Source of the DNA: Marivita sp.
Lineage (GTDB): Bacteria > Pseudomonadota > Alphaproteobacteria > Rhodobacterales > Rhodobacteraceae
Direction: 5' to 3'
Length of the DNA: 64,000 bases
NCBI RefSeq assembly: GCF_022763305.1
Contig: NZ_JALEGT010000121.1
Coordinates: 1 to 64,000, forward strand
Notes under the pieces: generated by a model
Told to the model about the DNA's origin: nothing
Database searches by the model: none
What the model saw: the letters and a program-made list of their open reading frames with translations, nothing else
In this document: piece after piece, positions 1 through 10,518 of the stretch
How positions within the stretch are numbered: position 1 is the stretch's first letter
How the letters are laid out: each line of letters starts with the position of its first letter
Made by a program: the position numbers and the translations under genes

Positions 1-81
1 CGCTTCCCTCCACTCATGTGGTGACCCTGCCCAATCCGATACTGCCATGATCCCTCCCCCAAGTCACTCAGCGAGATTGAA

Positions 82-288
82 TCAGAGAAATGTAACATCC
101 GCAACTGTAGTACTAAGCTCCCGGGTCTCTGGAGGCAGAATCCGACCATATGCATGAACCACATCATGCAGGGACTGGCTTTCAACCCGATGCAAACCCC
201 AAGCCTGTATGGTTTCCGCGCTTCCTTGACCGACACACAATCCGCAGGACAATGCGATCGCCAGGGCGCATGTGCGCAGACCTGTCAT
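82..288 (-). CDS. Hypothetical small secreted protein (about 68 aa, candidate signal peptide)
   Basis: Start [25 protein letters not shown] resembles a signal peptide; its ATG (286-288) overlaps the hemA stop (285-287) as ATGA. No recognised family. Confidence 0.4.
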   Translation of the reverse strand: MTGLRTCALAIALSCGLCVGQGSAETIQAWGLHRVESQSLHDVVHAYGRILPPETRELSTTVADVTFL

Positions 289-1553
289 GCCGCGCTCGCT
301 ATTCGGTTCAGGGCGCAATGGCTCCACAACTGATCCAAGGCATCAATAAGCTGCGTAACGTCAGACGAGGAGTGAATGGGCGAAGGTGTCAGCCGCAGCC
401 GTTCCGTCCCTTTGGGCACCGTCGGATAGTTGATCGGCTGCACATAAATCCCATACTCATCGAGCAGGATGTCCGAAACGCGCTTGCAATGAACCGGATC
501 GCCCACAATCACAGGAACGATGTGTGACCCGTGATCAACAAGCGGCAAACCGCGGGACAGCAGCTGGGCCTTGACCTCCGCCGCACGTGCGGCAAGGCCG
601 TGACGCAATTCTTGACCTTCACGCGATTTCAGCACCCGCAGGCTTTCTACTGCGCCAGCAGCAACAGCCGGCGGCAAGGATGTTGTGAATATAAATCCCG
701 GAGCATGGGATCGAATGGCATCCGCGATCCGGGATGATGTTGCGATATAGCCGCCGAACACACCCACGGCCTTGGCAAGCGTGCCGTTGATGATATCAAT
801 TCGATCCATCAGGTTGTCGCGTTCAGCGACACCGGCACCGCGTGCGCCGTACATGCCCACTGCGTGTACTTCATCGATATAGGTCAGTGCGCCGAACTCT
901 TCTGCGATGTCGCAGACAGCTTCAATAGGAGCAAAATCACCATCCATTGAATACACAGATTCAAACGCGATCAATTTTGGTGCAGCAGGATCGTCGGCCA
1001 CAATCAACTGGCGAAGATGGCTCAGATCGTTGTGGCGAAAAATGCGTTTCTCACCACCGCCACGACGGATCCCTTCAATCATTGACGCATGGTTCAGACT
1101 GTCCGAATAGATAATGAGGCCCGGCAACAATTGGCGCAACGTCGACAAGGTTGCATCGTTGGCAACATAGGCGGATGTAAAAAGCAGCGCCGATTCTTTC
1201 TGATGAAGGTCAGAAATTTCGCGCTCCAGAGCTTTATGATGCCGCGTGGTCCCAGAGATGTTCCGTGTCCCGCCAGAACCCGCGCCAGAGCTGATCAAAA
1301 CGTCCTGCATGGCGTCCAGCACGCGCGGATGCTGCCCCATGCCCAGATAATCATTCCCGCACCAGACCGTCACATCATGTGTTGTCCCGTCCGCCAATGA
1401 TCGTTGAGCATGTGGGAAATGCCCGCATTCACGATCCACGTTTATGAAAACGCGGTACCTTCCTTCATCGAAGAGGCGTTGCAGAGCCGCGTCCAAAGCG
1501 TGATCGACTTCAAGACGCAACGCAGCGCCATGCGTTGGAGAATTATCAGTCAT
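285..1553 (-). CDS. hemA: 5-aminolevulinate synthase
   Basis: 422 aa ORF with alpha-oxoamine synthase motifs ([46 protein letters not shown]). Confidence 0.97.
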   Translation of the reverse strand: MTDNSPTHGAALRLEVDHALDAALQRLFDEGRYRVFINVDRECGHFPHAQRSLADGTTHDVTVWCGNDYLGMGQHPRVLDAMQDVLISSGAGSGGTRNISGTTRHHKALEREISDLHQKESALLFTSAYVANDATLSTLRQLLPGLIIYSDSLNHASMIEGIRRGGGEKRIFRHNDLSHLRQLIVADDPAAPKLIAFESVYSMDGDFAPIEAVCDIAEEFGALTYIDEVHAVGMYGARGAGVAERDNLMDRIDIINGTLAKAVGVFGGYIATSSRIADAIRSHAPGFIFTTSLPPAVAAGAVESLRVLKSREGQELRHGLAARAAEVKAQLLSRGLPLVDHGSHIVPVIVGDPVHCKRVSDILLDEYGIYVQPINYPTVPKGTERLRLTPSPIHSSSDVTQLIDALDQLWSHCALNRIASAA

Positions 1554-2032
1554 GGAGGCCCCTTACCGCGCAAAAATCATCTGTGACGGTAGGGGATTCG
1601 CTATCGAGAGCGCATCATCGGAAGGTCAGGCGGTTCGACCAACGAAAGTATGAAAAATCGACCACCGCACGCGGCACGTCCAACTTGTCTTTGCCTGCCT
1701 GACAGGTCTGAGAGCAGTACCTGACAGGTGGTCACTGCAGCTGCATGACCTTTCCAGCCAATCGCTACACGATCATCATGACAACTCTGTTCGAGCGAAT
1801 AAACGAAGCTTTGATGTTCCGCGCGACTATCATCAGACTCACTTGCAAGCGCGGTACTATGGTGATCGCAGGCAAAGACCGCAACTCGATCGTTGGCGCA
1901 GACCATAGCGCGCGAGAACTATCGCGATAATGCTGAAACCGCGCAAGAAACACTGCGTTGAACGGCAATGCAGGCCTTCGACATCGCTCAGACAGGAGCA
2001 TCCAAGTCAAGAAGCTAGTTTTGTTGAAGAAC

Positions 2033-2108
2033 TGGTGCCGCTGAAGGGACTCGAACCCCCGACCCCATCATTACGAATGACGTGCTCTACCAGCTGAGCT
2101 ACAGCGGC
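2033..2108 (-). tRNA. tRNA-Thr (anticodon CGT)
   Basis: Reverse complement GCCGCTGTAGCTCAGCTGGTAGAGCACGTCATTCGTAATGATGGGGTCGGGGGTTCGAGTCCCTTCAGCGGCACCA folds as a cloverleaf with encoded CCA. Confidence 0.95.
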
Positions 2109-2181
2109 CATTCCAGCTGTGTGATCAGTTCACTGCAGGAATGGCCGGGCTGTTAGCACCGGTTGAACGCCAAGAAAAGGG

Positions 2182-3708
2182 TTATTTGACCTTTTCAGGT
2201 TCGGGTGTTGGCTGGGACGTATCGGCTCCTGAAACAGGGGACGTTTCTTCCGTGCCAGCTGTCGCGTCTTCAGTTGGCGCGGGCTCGGGATCAAGAACCT
2301 CGCCCTCGTCAACGGGGGGTGATTTGTCCTCGATGGACCCCACGATCAGGGGCAGCATCTCGGCACCGGCGGGCAGAACGGTTTCGCTTTGCGGCGGGGT
2401 GGTCCAGCTCAGGGTGTCGAAGCTTTCGCAGGTGTTACAGACCGGCGTCCATTCGCTGTGGATGGTCTTGCAGTTGTCGCAGACCCATTGCGGGCCGCGC
2501 GGCGCGGTCAGCGCACGGGCCAGCCATCCGCGCACAACCGCATCCGAGGCTCCCTCGCCCCGTTCGATAGCGGCAGCGATGGCAAGGACACGTGTATCCG
2601 GCTCGGTTTCCGCAAGATCGCCCAGCGCACGTCGCGCTTCCGGAAAGTCCTCGGCGGCGAGGTTCAATTCCGCCAGCAGCAGCTTGGTCTCGCGGTGCTC
2701 TGGCCGGATCGCGGTGAGTTGCTTGAAGCGTTGGAGGCGGGCCTGCGGGGTTTCGTTCGGCTCGATCTCGGCAAAGGCGGCTGCAAGATCGGGATGTGGC
2801 TGCGCCTGCCAGGCCTTTTTGAGAATGCGCACGGCATATTTCGCACGCCCCTGCGCGATATGGCTGCGGGCGGCCATGGCTGCCGCGGGAATAAGGTCAG
2901 GCGAGGATTTGTTCGCAGCAATGGCGGCTTCCTGCGCTTCGATGGTCTTGCCTTCGTCCAGCACGCCCTTCGCTTCGGACAGGGCCAGAACCGCGTCGCG
3001 CCGTTTGTGAACGTCGCGCGGCAAAGCGCCGTGCTTGAGCTTGGCGTTCAGAGTCTGGCGGGCACCGGCCCAGTCCGCATTGCGCGCCTGAAGACGCAGA
3101 AGCGTATCCTGTACCTCTTCGTGCTTGGGCTTGAGGGCAAAGGCCCGCTCTGCCAGCTTGAGCGCGGTATCCGTGTCTCCGGCGTCGAGCTTTTGACGCA
3201 TCAACCCGCGCACACCCACAAACCGGGTGCGTTCGTTTTGCACCAGACGTTTGTAGACCTCTTCGGCCTTTTTGCGGTCGCCGGTCATCTCGGCCGCCTG
3301 AGCGGTGATCAGATCAGTCAGTTCCGGTTTATGCAGGTATTTTTCGGCCTTGTTGGCCTTGGCCATTGCAAGCCGACCTTCACCCGAAGCAAGGGCCATC
3401 AATCCTTCGCTCAGCGCCTGGAACCCTTTGCGTTCGCGATTGCGGTCGAAATACCGCGAAATGGCGGTTTCATCGCCATTGATGAATTTCAGCGTCGCGA
3501 TCAGCAGCGCAAAGAGCTTGAGGAACAGCCACACCGCAAGGATTGCGACCAACGCAGCAATCACCGACTGAAGCGGGCCAAGCGTGAATTCGGTACCACC
3601 GGCAGTGATCTGAATGCCGCCGTTGCTTTCCATGAGATAACCGGCACCGAGCGTCAAAGCGGCGACGATGACGACAAAAAGAACGATCTTGAAAAGAGAC
3701 CAAAGCAT
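2182..3708 (-). CDS. hemY: HemY-like heme biosynthesis TPR protein
   Basis: N-terminal TM helices, HemY_N-like region and TPR-like repeats; sits in the hemD cluster. Confidence 0.85.
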   Translation of the reverse strand: MLWSLFKIVLFVVIVAALTLGAGYLMESNGGIQITAGGTEFTLGPLQSVIAALVAILAVWLFLKLFALLIATLKFINGDETAISRYFDRNRERKGFQALSEGLMALASGEGRLAMAKANKAEKYLHKPELTDLITAQAAEMTGDRKKAEEVYKRLVQNERTRFVGVRGLMRQKLDAGDTDTALKLAERAFALKPKHEEVQDTLLRLQARNADWAGARQTLNAKLKHGALPRDVHKRRDAVLALSEAKGVLDEGKTIEAQEAAIAANKSSPDLIPAAAMAARSHIAQGRAKYAVRILKKAWQAQPHPDLAAAFAEIEPNETPQARLQRFKQLTAIRPEHRETKLLLAELNLAAEDFPEARRALGDLAETEPDTRVLAIAAAIERGEGASDAVVRGWLARALTAPRGPQWVCDNCKTIHSEWTPVCNTCESFDTLSWTTPPQSETVLPAGAEMLPLIVGSIEDKSPPVDEGEVLDPEPAPTEDATAGTEETSPVSGADTSQPTPEPEKVK

Positions 3709-3720
3709 CGGACGCCCCCC

Positions 3721-5229
3721 TTATTCCTGAAGCAGCTGCTGGACGAGTGCGTCCGCTGCCGTTTTTGCGTCTAGTCGCGTTTGTGCCCGTGCCTGCCAAT
3801 CGGACAGGACCGATCCGGCCACCTCGGGCAATGCGGACAACTCGGACAAGGCCGCGCTCAGATCCCCTGACCGAACTGCGGCTTCGGCGCGCGACAGCAC
3901 GGAATCGGCGTCATCGCCTTCTTTCGGAGCGACTGACCGCGCCCCAAGCTGATTGGCGAAGAATGTGGTGACGCGGCTCATTCCTTCGGCGCCTTCCGTA
4001 TCGGCGGTGCGGGCAGCGGCAAGGGCCGCGCGGGCCGCGTCGGGGAAGGTTTCAACAAGACCTGCCTGTGTCGGCACACCGTTGTCCGCATTGGCGGCAA
4101 GGATGTCGGGCACCTCGACACCGTTCGAGGCAAGAACGGTCACGGCTCCGCTATAGGCAGCACCAGTATCAAGCGCGGTAGAGACTTCCGCCATCGCAGC
4201 GCGGGATGCCGCCAGTTGGGCCTTGGCTTCGGCGTTTTCCTCGGCGGCAACGGCTTCTTGTGCCATTTGAGCGACTTCGGCACGCTGTGTTTCGATCTCT
4301 GCCCGCAAATCGGCGAGCGCCCGTTCATAGGCGTCGATGGCCTCCTGAGACACGGCCGATTCCAACGGCTGTCGCTCCAGAGTGTCGATACGGGCGACGA
4401 TTTCGTCGAGGCGCGCCGATATGGCACGGGTGCTGTCTTGTACCGACGCAATCTGTGCCTCGATCGGGCCAAGATCGACACTGGGCGCTTCGGCGCCTTC
4501 AAGCGTGGCGATCCGCGTGCCCAGATCGGACAGTGTGCCGTCCTGCGATGTCAGCGCATCACGAATCTCGTCCTCGAATTCCGTGTCCGTGGCAGCATCG
4601 AACGGCCAGACCGCCTGCGAGGTATAGGCGGCGGCCCCATAGCCAAGAATGGCCGCAGCGGCACCACCCAGCAGCATGGGCACAAAGCCCCCTTTCCGCT
4701 CGACCGTCGTTTCCTTGATCACCTGAGGTGCGACCGGCAGTGTTTCGGGCTCTGAGGAGAGTTCGGTATACGTGGTCTCGGTGGGATGATCGTCCGCATG
4801 TTCGGCCTCGGCGATCAGTTTTTCAGCCTCTTCGTCGCTCAGATGCTCGTCCGGACGATCCGTGGTGCCGGTATCGGCATCGGACTCCGCTGTCGGAGAT
4901 TCGCCTGATGATGACTGATCTGACTCGGTTTGGCCGTTGTCTTCCTTGTTGGGCTCGGGCTGTTCGACCACATCCTCGGTAACCGCCTCGTCGTCCTTGG
5001 GTTTGGTCTCCTCGGAGGCAGCATCGTCAGTCTCAGCGCCATCGGCAGGGGCATAAACCTCAACCGCTTCAACAGCTTCCGCTGCCACATCCATATCCTT
5101 GGACTCTGGCTCGGGTGCCTTGGCCTGGTCTGTCGCGTGATCTGCGTCGGCCTGTTGTTCCGTATCGTCTTTTGAGGTTTTGTCCGTGCTTTTGCGTTTC
5201 GCCACCGGGTATTCCTTCGAATCTGTCAA
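3721..5229 (-). CDS. Mitofilin/Mic60-like inner membrane protein
   Basis: Acidic disordered N-terminus, single TM (GGFVPMLLGGAAAAILGYGAAAY), long coiled coil, C-terminal mitofilin-like helical region; located between hemD and hemY as in other alphaproteobacteria. Confidence 0.8.
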   Translation of the reverse strand: MTDSKEYPVAKRKSTDKTSKDDTEQQADADHATDQAKAPEPESKDMDVAAEAVEAVEVYAPADGAETDDAASEETKPKDDEAVTEDVVEQPEPNKEDNGQTESDQSSSGESPTAESDADTGTTDRPDEHLSDEEAEKLIAEAEHADDHPTETTYTELSSEPETLPVAPQVIKETTVERKGGFVPMLLGGAAAAILGYGAAAYTSQAVWPFDAATDTEFEDEIRDALTSQDGTLSDLGTRIATLEGAEAPSVDLGPIEAQIASVQDSTRAISARLDEIVARIDTLERQPLESAVSQEAIDAYERALADLRAEIETQRAEVAQMAQEAVAAEENAEAKAQLAASRAAMAEVSTALDTGAAYSGAVTVLASNGVEVPDILAANADNGVPTQAGLVETFPDAARAALAAARTADTEGAEGMSRVTTFFANQLGARSVAPKEGDDADSVLSRAEAAVRSGDLSAALSELSALPEVAGSVLSDWQARAQTRLDAKTAADALVQQLLQE

Positions 5230-5267
5230 GTCTGCGCGACAGCTATGTCAACTTTACCTTACAACCG

Positions 5268-6002
5268 TCATGGCCGCCGCTCAAGGAGAACGGCGTCCGT
5301 GATCATGTCCTTTACCAGCGCCACCATTCCATCACGGTCTGGCGTTTGTGCAATTTCCGTTCTCCCTGCCGCATCGTCGGGCAACGCATCAGCGACCGCC
5401 CTGCTGATCGCGGCGTATCGAATATGGTCCAACCCCATCGATTCGCGCGAAAGTTGCCGGGCCGTTCTGGGCGAGAATACCGGCGCAAGGACTGGTCTGT
5501 CTTGCGACAAAGCTTCCCGTGCGGCAGGCGACAAAGGTTCCAGCTTTTGGGTATATAGCACAGCATCCGAAGTTTCCACGCCGGCCGCGCTCAGCCGGTT
5601 TGCGATATCACCGATTGCGGCTTCGCCTCGAAGATGCAGCAGCGGGCCCCTGCGGCAAAGCCGTAGAACGCAAGCGATGACCTCGTCTGCATTTCCCTTG
5701 GCGACATGGGTCTCGAACCCGATGGCACGCGCCGCCTCGCCAGTCGCCGGTCCAACGGCAAAGGCCGGAACCCGAAGGGCCTGACCGCCCAGAAAGCGAT
5801 AGGCCTCGACCGCATTGGCTGAGGTAAAGATCACACCCGCCACACCCGCAAGATCGGGCAAGGGGCCCGTGACATGGATTGACAGAAGCGGATTGATCAG
5901 CACATCGACCGCATCCCGCGCCTCTGGTGGCAACGCCGACCAGAACGCTTCCGACGACGCTTCGGGGCGCGTGAGAAGCAGAAGTGGGCGTGCGGCAGCC
6001 AT
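5268..6002 (-). CDS. hemD: Uroporphyrinogen-III synthase
   Basis: MAAARPLLLLTRPEASSEAFWSALP... with a FTSANAVEAYRFLGG motif; start trimmed to the ATG at 6000-6002 to avoid overlap with divergent tsaD. Confidence 0.85.
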   Translation of the reverse strand: MAAARPLLLLTRPEASSEAFWSALPPEARDAVDVLINPLLSIHVTGPLPDLAGVAGVIFTSANAVEAYRFLGGQALRVPAFAVGPATGEAARAIGFETHVAKGNADEVIACVLRLCRRGPLLHLRGEAAIGDIANRLSAAGVETSDAVLYTQKLEPLSPAAREALSQDRPVLAPVFSPRTARQLSRESMGLDHIRYAAISRAVADALPDDAAGRTEIAQTPDRDGMVALVKDMITDAVLLERRP

Positions 6003-6075
6003 GGCATCCCGTCTTGTTGTGAGCAACACCCAAGGGTGGTAACTGCTGAGCTTCATGGGTGCAACGGAATCTCGG

Positions 6076-7146
6076 ATGGACCACGACCTCACCGTACTTG
6101 GCCTCGAAAGCAGCTGCGACGACACGGCCGCCGCCGTTCTGCGCGGTCGCACGATCCTGTCCTCAGTTGTCGCTGACCAGACGGCCTTGCATGCGGCCTT
6201 TGGCGGTGTCGTTCCCGAGATCGCCGCCCGTGCCCATGCTGAAAAGCTGGATCTCTGCGTTGAACAGGCGCTTCAGAAAGCCGAACTTTCCCTGTTCGAG
6301 ATCGATGCCATCGCCGTAACCGCCGGTCCGGGGCTTATCGGGGGCGTGCTGTCGGGCGTGATGATGGCCAAGGGGCTGAGCGCGGCCACGGGTAAGCCCC
6401 TGATCGGAGTCAACCATCTGGCCGGGCACGCCCTCACGCCGCGCCTGACGGATGGGATGGACTATCCCTATCTCATTCTTCTCGTGTCAGGTGGGCATTG
6501 CCAATTCCTTCGGGTGGATGGACCGACATCGTTCTTGCGTCTGGGAAGCACCATCGACGATGCCCCGGGCGAAGCCTTTGACAAGACGGCGCGCCTGCTG
6601 GGTTTGCCTCAACCCGGTGGTCCTTCGGTCGAACGACATGCACACGCGGGCGACGAGGCACGGTTCGCCTTTCCCCGGCCTCTACTGGATCGGCCCGGAT
6701 GCGACCTGTCCTTTTCGGGTCTCAAGACTGCGCTGCTGCGTCAGCGGGACAATTTGGTGGCCGATCAGGGGGGCTTGCATCCGCAGGACGTGAACGATCT
6801 CTGCGCCGGATTTCAGGCGGCCATCCGCGATGTTCTGGTCGAGAAATCGCGCCGCGCCCTTTTGGCCAGCGAAGGGATCACCGGCTTTGCCGTCGCAGGT
6901 GGGGTGGCCGCGAACACGCCGCTTCGGCTGGCGCTTGAAGCGCTTGCAGCAGATCATGGACACCGGTTTGTTGCCCCACCGCTTGCGCTTTGCACCGACA
7001 ATGCCGCGATGATTGCCTTTGCCGGGTCCGAGAAATTCGCCGCCGAAGGTGCCGACGATCTGACCCTGACGGCACGACCCAGATGGCCGTTGGATCAGGC
7101 GGCGCCGGCGGCACTGGGCAGTGGCAAAAAAGGGGCGAAGGCGTGA
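6076..7146 (+). CDS. tsaD: tRNA N6-threonylcarbamoyladenosine synthase TsaD
   Basis: [42 protein letters not shown] motifs. Confidence 0.97.
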   Translation: MDHDLTVLGLESSCDDTAAAVLRGRTILSSVVADQTALHAAFGGVVPEIAARAHAEKLDLCVEQALQKAELSLFEIDAIAVTAGPGLIGGVLSGVMMAKGLSAATGKPLIGVNHLAGHALTPRLTDGMDYPYLILLVSGGHCQFLRVDGPTSFLRLGSTIDDAPGEAFDKTARLLGLPQPGGPSVERHAHAGDEARFAFPRPLLDRPGCDLSFSGLKTALLRQRDNLVADQGGLHPQDVNDLCAGFQAAIRDVLVEKSRRALLASEGITGFAVAGGVAANTPLRLALEALAADHGHRFVAPPLALCTDNAAMIAFAGSEKFAAEGADDLTLTARPRWPLDQAAPAALGSGKKGAKA

Positions 7147-8099
7147 TCGGTATCCTTGGCGCCGGCGCATTCGGGACAGCTTTGGCCATCGCCTTGGCCA
7201 AGACCGGCCAATCCGTCCGAATGTGGTGTCGCAACCCGGATCAGGCACGCGAGATGGTCGAACACCGTCAGAACACGACGTATCTTCCCGGCGCTCCATT
7301 TCCCGATAGCCTTGCCATTGAACAGGACGTGCGGTCGATCCTCGGAGGCACAGCACTGCTGGTCGCTGTGCCAGTGCAATCGATGCGGTCTGCGGTGGCG
7401 CAAATCGGGGCGACGGATACGCCCCTTGTGGCCTGCTGCAAGGGCATCGAGCTTAGCTCGGGGCTGGGTCCGACCGGGGTTCTTGCCGACGTCCTGCCCG
7501 CCGCGACCTCGGCCATTCTGACAGGCCCCAGCTTTGCCGCCGATATCGCCATCGGTCGACCCACCGCACTCACCCTCGCCTGCACGGACGCGCAGATCGG
7601 GGAAATCCTGCAGACCGCGCTGACCACACCGACCCTTCGGCTGTATCGGACCACCGACACGCAGGGCGCCGAATTGGGAGGCGCGCTGAAGAACGTGATG
7701 GCCATCGCCTGTGGTGCGGTGATTGGTGCCGGACTGGGTGACAGCGCGCGTGCGGCAACGATGACGCGGGGCTTTGCAGAAATGCAAAGGATCGGCACAA
7801 TCTTCGGAGCACGTCCCGACACTCTTGCAGGACTATCCGGATTGGGCGATCTCGCCCTGACCTGTACGTCGGACCTGTCGCGAAATTACCGGTTCGGTCT
7901 CGCGCTGGGTCAAGGCGCACCCTTCGATCCCGCGATCACCGTGGAAGGCGTGGCAACCGCGCGCGCGATGCAGCAGATTGCACAGCGGAGGGGGCTGGAC
8001 CTTCCGATCACCGACACCGTGACCCGTCTTGTTGAGGGTTCAACCACGATCACGGATGCCATAGAACGGCTCATGACCCGTCCATTGAAGGAAGAATAG
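7143..8099 (+). CDS. gpsA: NAD(P)H-dependent glycerol-3-phosphate dehydrogenase
   Basis: GTG start overlapping the tsaD stop; [20 protein letters not shown] Rossmann motif, [26 protein letters not shown]. Confidence 0.95.
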   Translation: MIGILGAGAFGTALAIALAKTGQSVRMWCRNPDQAREMVEHRQNTTYLPGAPFPDSLAIEQDVRSILGGTALLVAVPVQSMRSAVAQIGATDTPLVACCKGIELSSGLGPTGVLADVLPAATSAILTGPSFAADIAIGRPTALTLACTDAQIGEILQTALTTPTLRLYRTTDTQGAELGGALKNVMAIACGAVIGAGLGDSARAATMTRGFAEMQRIGTIFGARPDTLAGLSGLGDLALTCTSDLSRNYRFGLALGQGAPFDPAITVEGVATARAMQQIAQRRGLDLPITDTVTRLVEGSTTITDAIERLMTRPLKEE

Positions 8100-8375
8100 A
8101 TGCTCGTCGCCCTGATCGCCCGTGATAAAGCCGGAGCTTTGGAAACCCGCAAGGCCAACCGCGAGGCGCACCTTGCCTATATCGAAGCAACCGGTGTGGT
8201 TGATCAAGCCGGCCCGCTTCTGGATGAAACCGATCAGATGATCGGGTCGCTGGTTATCCTGAACGTCGCAGACATGGCCGCCGCAAGTGACTGGGCCGAC
8301 AATGACCCCTACGCCAAAGCCGGTCTTTTCGAAAGTGTTGACCTGATCCCGTGGAAGCGCGTGATCGGCGGATGA
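8100..8375 (+). CDS. YciI family protein
   Basis: 91 aa; MLVALIARDKAGALETR...RLAHLAYIE-like, DNDPYAKAGLFESVDLIPWKRV typical of the YciI fold. Confidence 0.85.
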   Translation: MLVALIARDKAGALETRKANREAHLAYIEATGVVDQAGPLLDETDQMIGSLVILNVADMAAASDWADNDPYAKAGLFESVDLIPWKRVIGG

Positions 8376-8791
8376 GATACTGGCTATTCAAATCGGAACC
8401 GGCGACCTGGTCCTGGGACGATCAGGTTGCAAAAGGTGACGCCGGAGAAGAATGGAACGGCGTGCGCAACTATCAGGCGCGCAATTTCATGCGCGAGATG
8501 GCCGTCGGTGACAGGGGCTTCTTTTATCATTCCCAGTCCGAAAAGGCGATTGTCGGCACGGTCGAGGTGATTGCCGAGTCACATCCCGACAGCAAGACCG
8601 ATGATGCCCGTTGGGACTGTGTCGACATCAAGGCGCTGTCTCCGGTCAGAACACCGGTCACTCTGGAGCAGATCAAGGCGGATGATCGGCTGTCGGCGAT
8701 GGTGCTGGTGAACAACTCCCGTCTGTCCGTACAGCCGGTTACCGAAACGGAATGGCGCCTGATCTGCGACATGGCCGGCTTGGAAGGCTGA
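8372..8791 (+). CDS. EVE domain-containing protein
   Basis: MRYWLFKSEPATWSWDDQ...WNGVRNYQARNFMREM...FFYHS; ATGA overlap with the yciI stop. Confidence 0.93.
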   Translation: MRYWLFKSEPATWSWDDQVAKGDAGEEWNGVRNYQARNFMREMAVGDRGFFYHSQSEKAIVGTVEVIAESHPDSKTDDARWDCVDIKALSPVRTPVTLEQIKADDRLSAMVLVNNSRLSVQPVTETEWRLICDMAGLEG

Positions 8792-8857
8792 CACGCAATT
8801 TCCCTTCGTCCGACCCGGTTTTCGGGGTAGTCTTTCCTTGACTGCCTGGAGGGTGAC

Positions 8858-9250
8858 ATGGGGTTTCTTTCGGTACTGGCCGCCGCAGCGGCATCTTGGG
8901 TGTTCGGAGCGATCTGGTACATGACACTGTCCAAGCCGTGGCTTGCCGCTGCAGGTGTCGAATGTGACGAGACCGGCAAACCAACCAACACCAGCCCGCT
9001 TCCCTTCCTGCTGTCGGCGATCTGCATGGTCCTGGTGGCCGGTATGATGCGCCACATCTTTGCGACAAGCGGAATCGGGTCCGTTGGGAAGGGTGCCCTG
9101 ACCGGTCTGGGCATCGGGCTGTTCTTCATCGCGCCGTGGACGATGATCAACAATGCCTATGCCGGACGACCATTTTCGCTGACTCTCATCGACGGTGGGT
9201 ATGCGGTCTGCGGATGCACGATCATCGGGGCAATCCTGACCCTGATGTAA
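8858..9250 (+). CDS. DUF1761 family membrane protein
   Basis: 130 aa, several TM helices; FGAIWYMTLSKPWLAAAG motif. Confidence 0.75.
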   Translation: MGFLSVLAAAAASWVFGAIWYMTLSKPWLAAAGVECDETGKPTNTSPLPFLLSAICMVLVAGMMRHIFATSGIGSVGKGALTGLGIGLFFIAPWTMINNAYAGRPFSLTLIDGGYAVCGCTIIGAILTLM

Positions 9251-9420
9251 ACACGGAGGGTCCGGCCGACGCCGAAACCCCCCGTCCCCGCGCTCCCAAG
9301 TCACCACGCGCGTCAACTGATATGGTTTCGGTCGTCCTGACCGCTGCTTGGAAGTTATGTCACAACGGACTGAACGCAAAACGCGAAATCCGTTGTATTT
9401 TACGAAATCCGAAAACAATA

Positions 9421-9452
9421 AAGGGTGCTCCCTTGGGACCACCCTTACTTTT
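9421..9452. terminator. Candidate intrinsic terminator
   Basis: AAGGGTGCTCCCTTGGGACCACCCTT hairpin followed by ACTTTTT, between convergent genes. Confidence 0.5.
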
Positions 9453-9469
9453 TGAACTGTCTGCCGGGT

Positions 9470-9814
9470 TCAGCCGTACACCGATTCCTTGCCGAAATGC
9501 TTGGTCAGCATGTAGTACACGACAGCGCGATACTTGTTCCGCTCGGATTTGCCGTACGTCTCGATCACGGAATGGATCGCATCCATCAGTTCCGGTCCGT
9601 CCTTGAGACCAAGCTTCTTGATAAGAAAATTGGTCTTGACCGTTTCCAGTTCGGACTCCTGCGAACCGGCAACTGTAGACGCATCATCATTGTAGATCGC
9701 CGGTCCACATCCGATGGTCACTTTCGTCAGCAGATCCATGTCCGGCGTCATGCCACATTTGTTCTTCAGGTCGTCCGCATACTTTGCGATCAAATCGTCT
9801 CTCTTACCCATCAC
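9470..9814 (-). CDS. DUF2853 family protein
   Basis: 114 aa; KYADDLKNKCG...KVTIGCGPAIYNDDASTV... resembles DUF2853. Confidence 0.75.
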   Translation of the reverse strand: MMGKRDDLIAKYADDLKNKCGMTPDMDLLTKVTIGCGPAIYNDDASTVAGSQESELETVKTNFLIKKLGLKDGPELMDAIHSVIETYGKSERNKYRAVVYYMLTKHFGKESVYG

Positions 9815-9995
9815 TGTCTCCCTGTGAAGTCTTGGTTCCCCGGAGGACCGGCCCCCAACACCCGGGAAAGTGGCAAAAACGGTTTAAGGGGGCAACGGAA
9901 AATCACGTTTTGCGTTTATCCGGCCTGTTTTCCCCCTAGAGTGGACGTGGAAGCCACGCAAAGCTGGCTTCGACACGCAACCATAGGAGGGGCAT

Positions 9996-10415
9996 ATGGG
10001 ACTTTGGAATTTCGTGAAATCGGCCGGTCGGAAACTGGTAGGCGGAGATGATCTGCCCACGGCCGCCGTTCTTGAAAAGGAAGTGGCAGATCTGGGTCTG
10101 GACACCAAAGGTGCCGAGATCAAGGTCGAGGGTGACAAGGTGGTTGTCTCAGGCGGCACCATGTCCAAGGAAGAGCGGGAAAAAGTGATCCTCGCGGTCG
10201 GCAATGTCGAGGGCGTTGCGGCGGTCGAGGCTGATACGGACGACGAACCCGTGTTCCACACGGTCGAAAAAGGCGATACGCTTTGGGCGATTGCCGAAAA
10301 GACCCTTGGCAACGGATCGAAGTACAACGCGATCTTCGAAGCCAACCGCCCGATGCTCAGCCACCCGGACAAGATTTACCCGGGTCAGGTTCTGCGGATC
10401 CCTGCAGAGGCATAA
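9996..10415 (+). CDS. BON + LysM domain protein (Kbp/YgaU-like)
   Basis: N-terminal BON-like segment and C-terminal LysM (HTVEKGDTLWAIAEKTLGNGSKYNAIFEANRPMLSHPDKIYPGQVLRIP). Confidence 0.9.
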   Translation: MGLWNFVKSAGRKLVGGDDLPTAAVLEKEVADLGLDTKGAEIKVEGDKVVVSGGTMSKEEREKVILAVGNVEGVAAVEADTDDEPVFHTVEKGDTLWAIAEKTLGNGSKYNAIFEANRPMLSHPDKIYPGQVLRIPAEA

Positions 10416-10518
10416 GGCCGCCCGTAAGGCGGTCGCCTGCGCATTCGGGGATTGCGAATTTCGTCATCACGGGTGCCAGACGCACATCCAATCAAGACGA
10501 CACGCTGGCCTGGCGAAT

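Noticed and set aside
1554-2032. Small ORFs (61-101 aa) and an FnrL box in the tRNA-Thr to hemA gap
   Set aside because: ORFs overlap one another on both strands without start/RBS or family support; no TTGAT-N4-ATCAA FnrL consensus seen.
2389-3774. 461-aa plus-strand ORF antisense to hemY
   Set aside because: Shadow ORF; hemY is well supported on the other strand.
9892-9916. EcfG-like promoter GCAAC-N16-CGTT upstream of the LysM/BON gene
   Set aside because: One mismatch in a short -35 and no evidence that this organism has EcfG/PhyR; too weak to claim.
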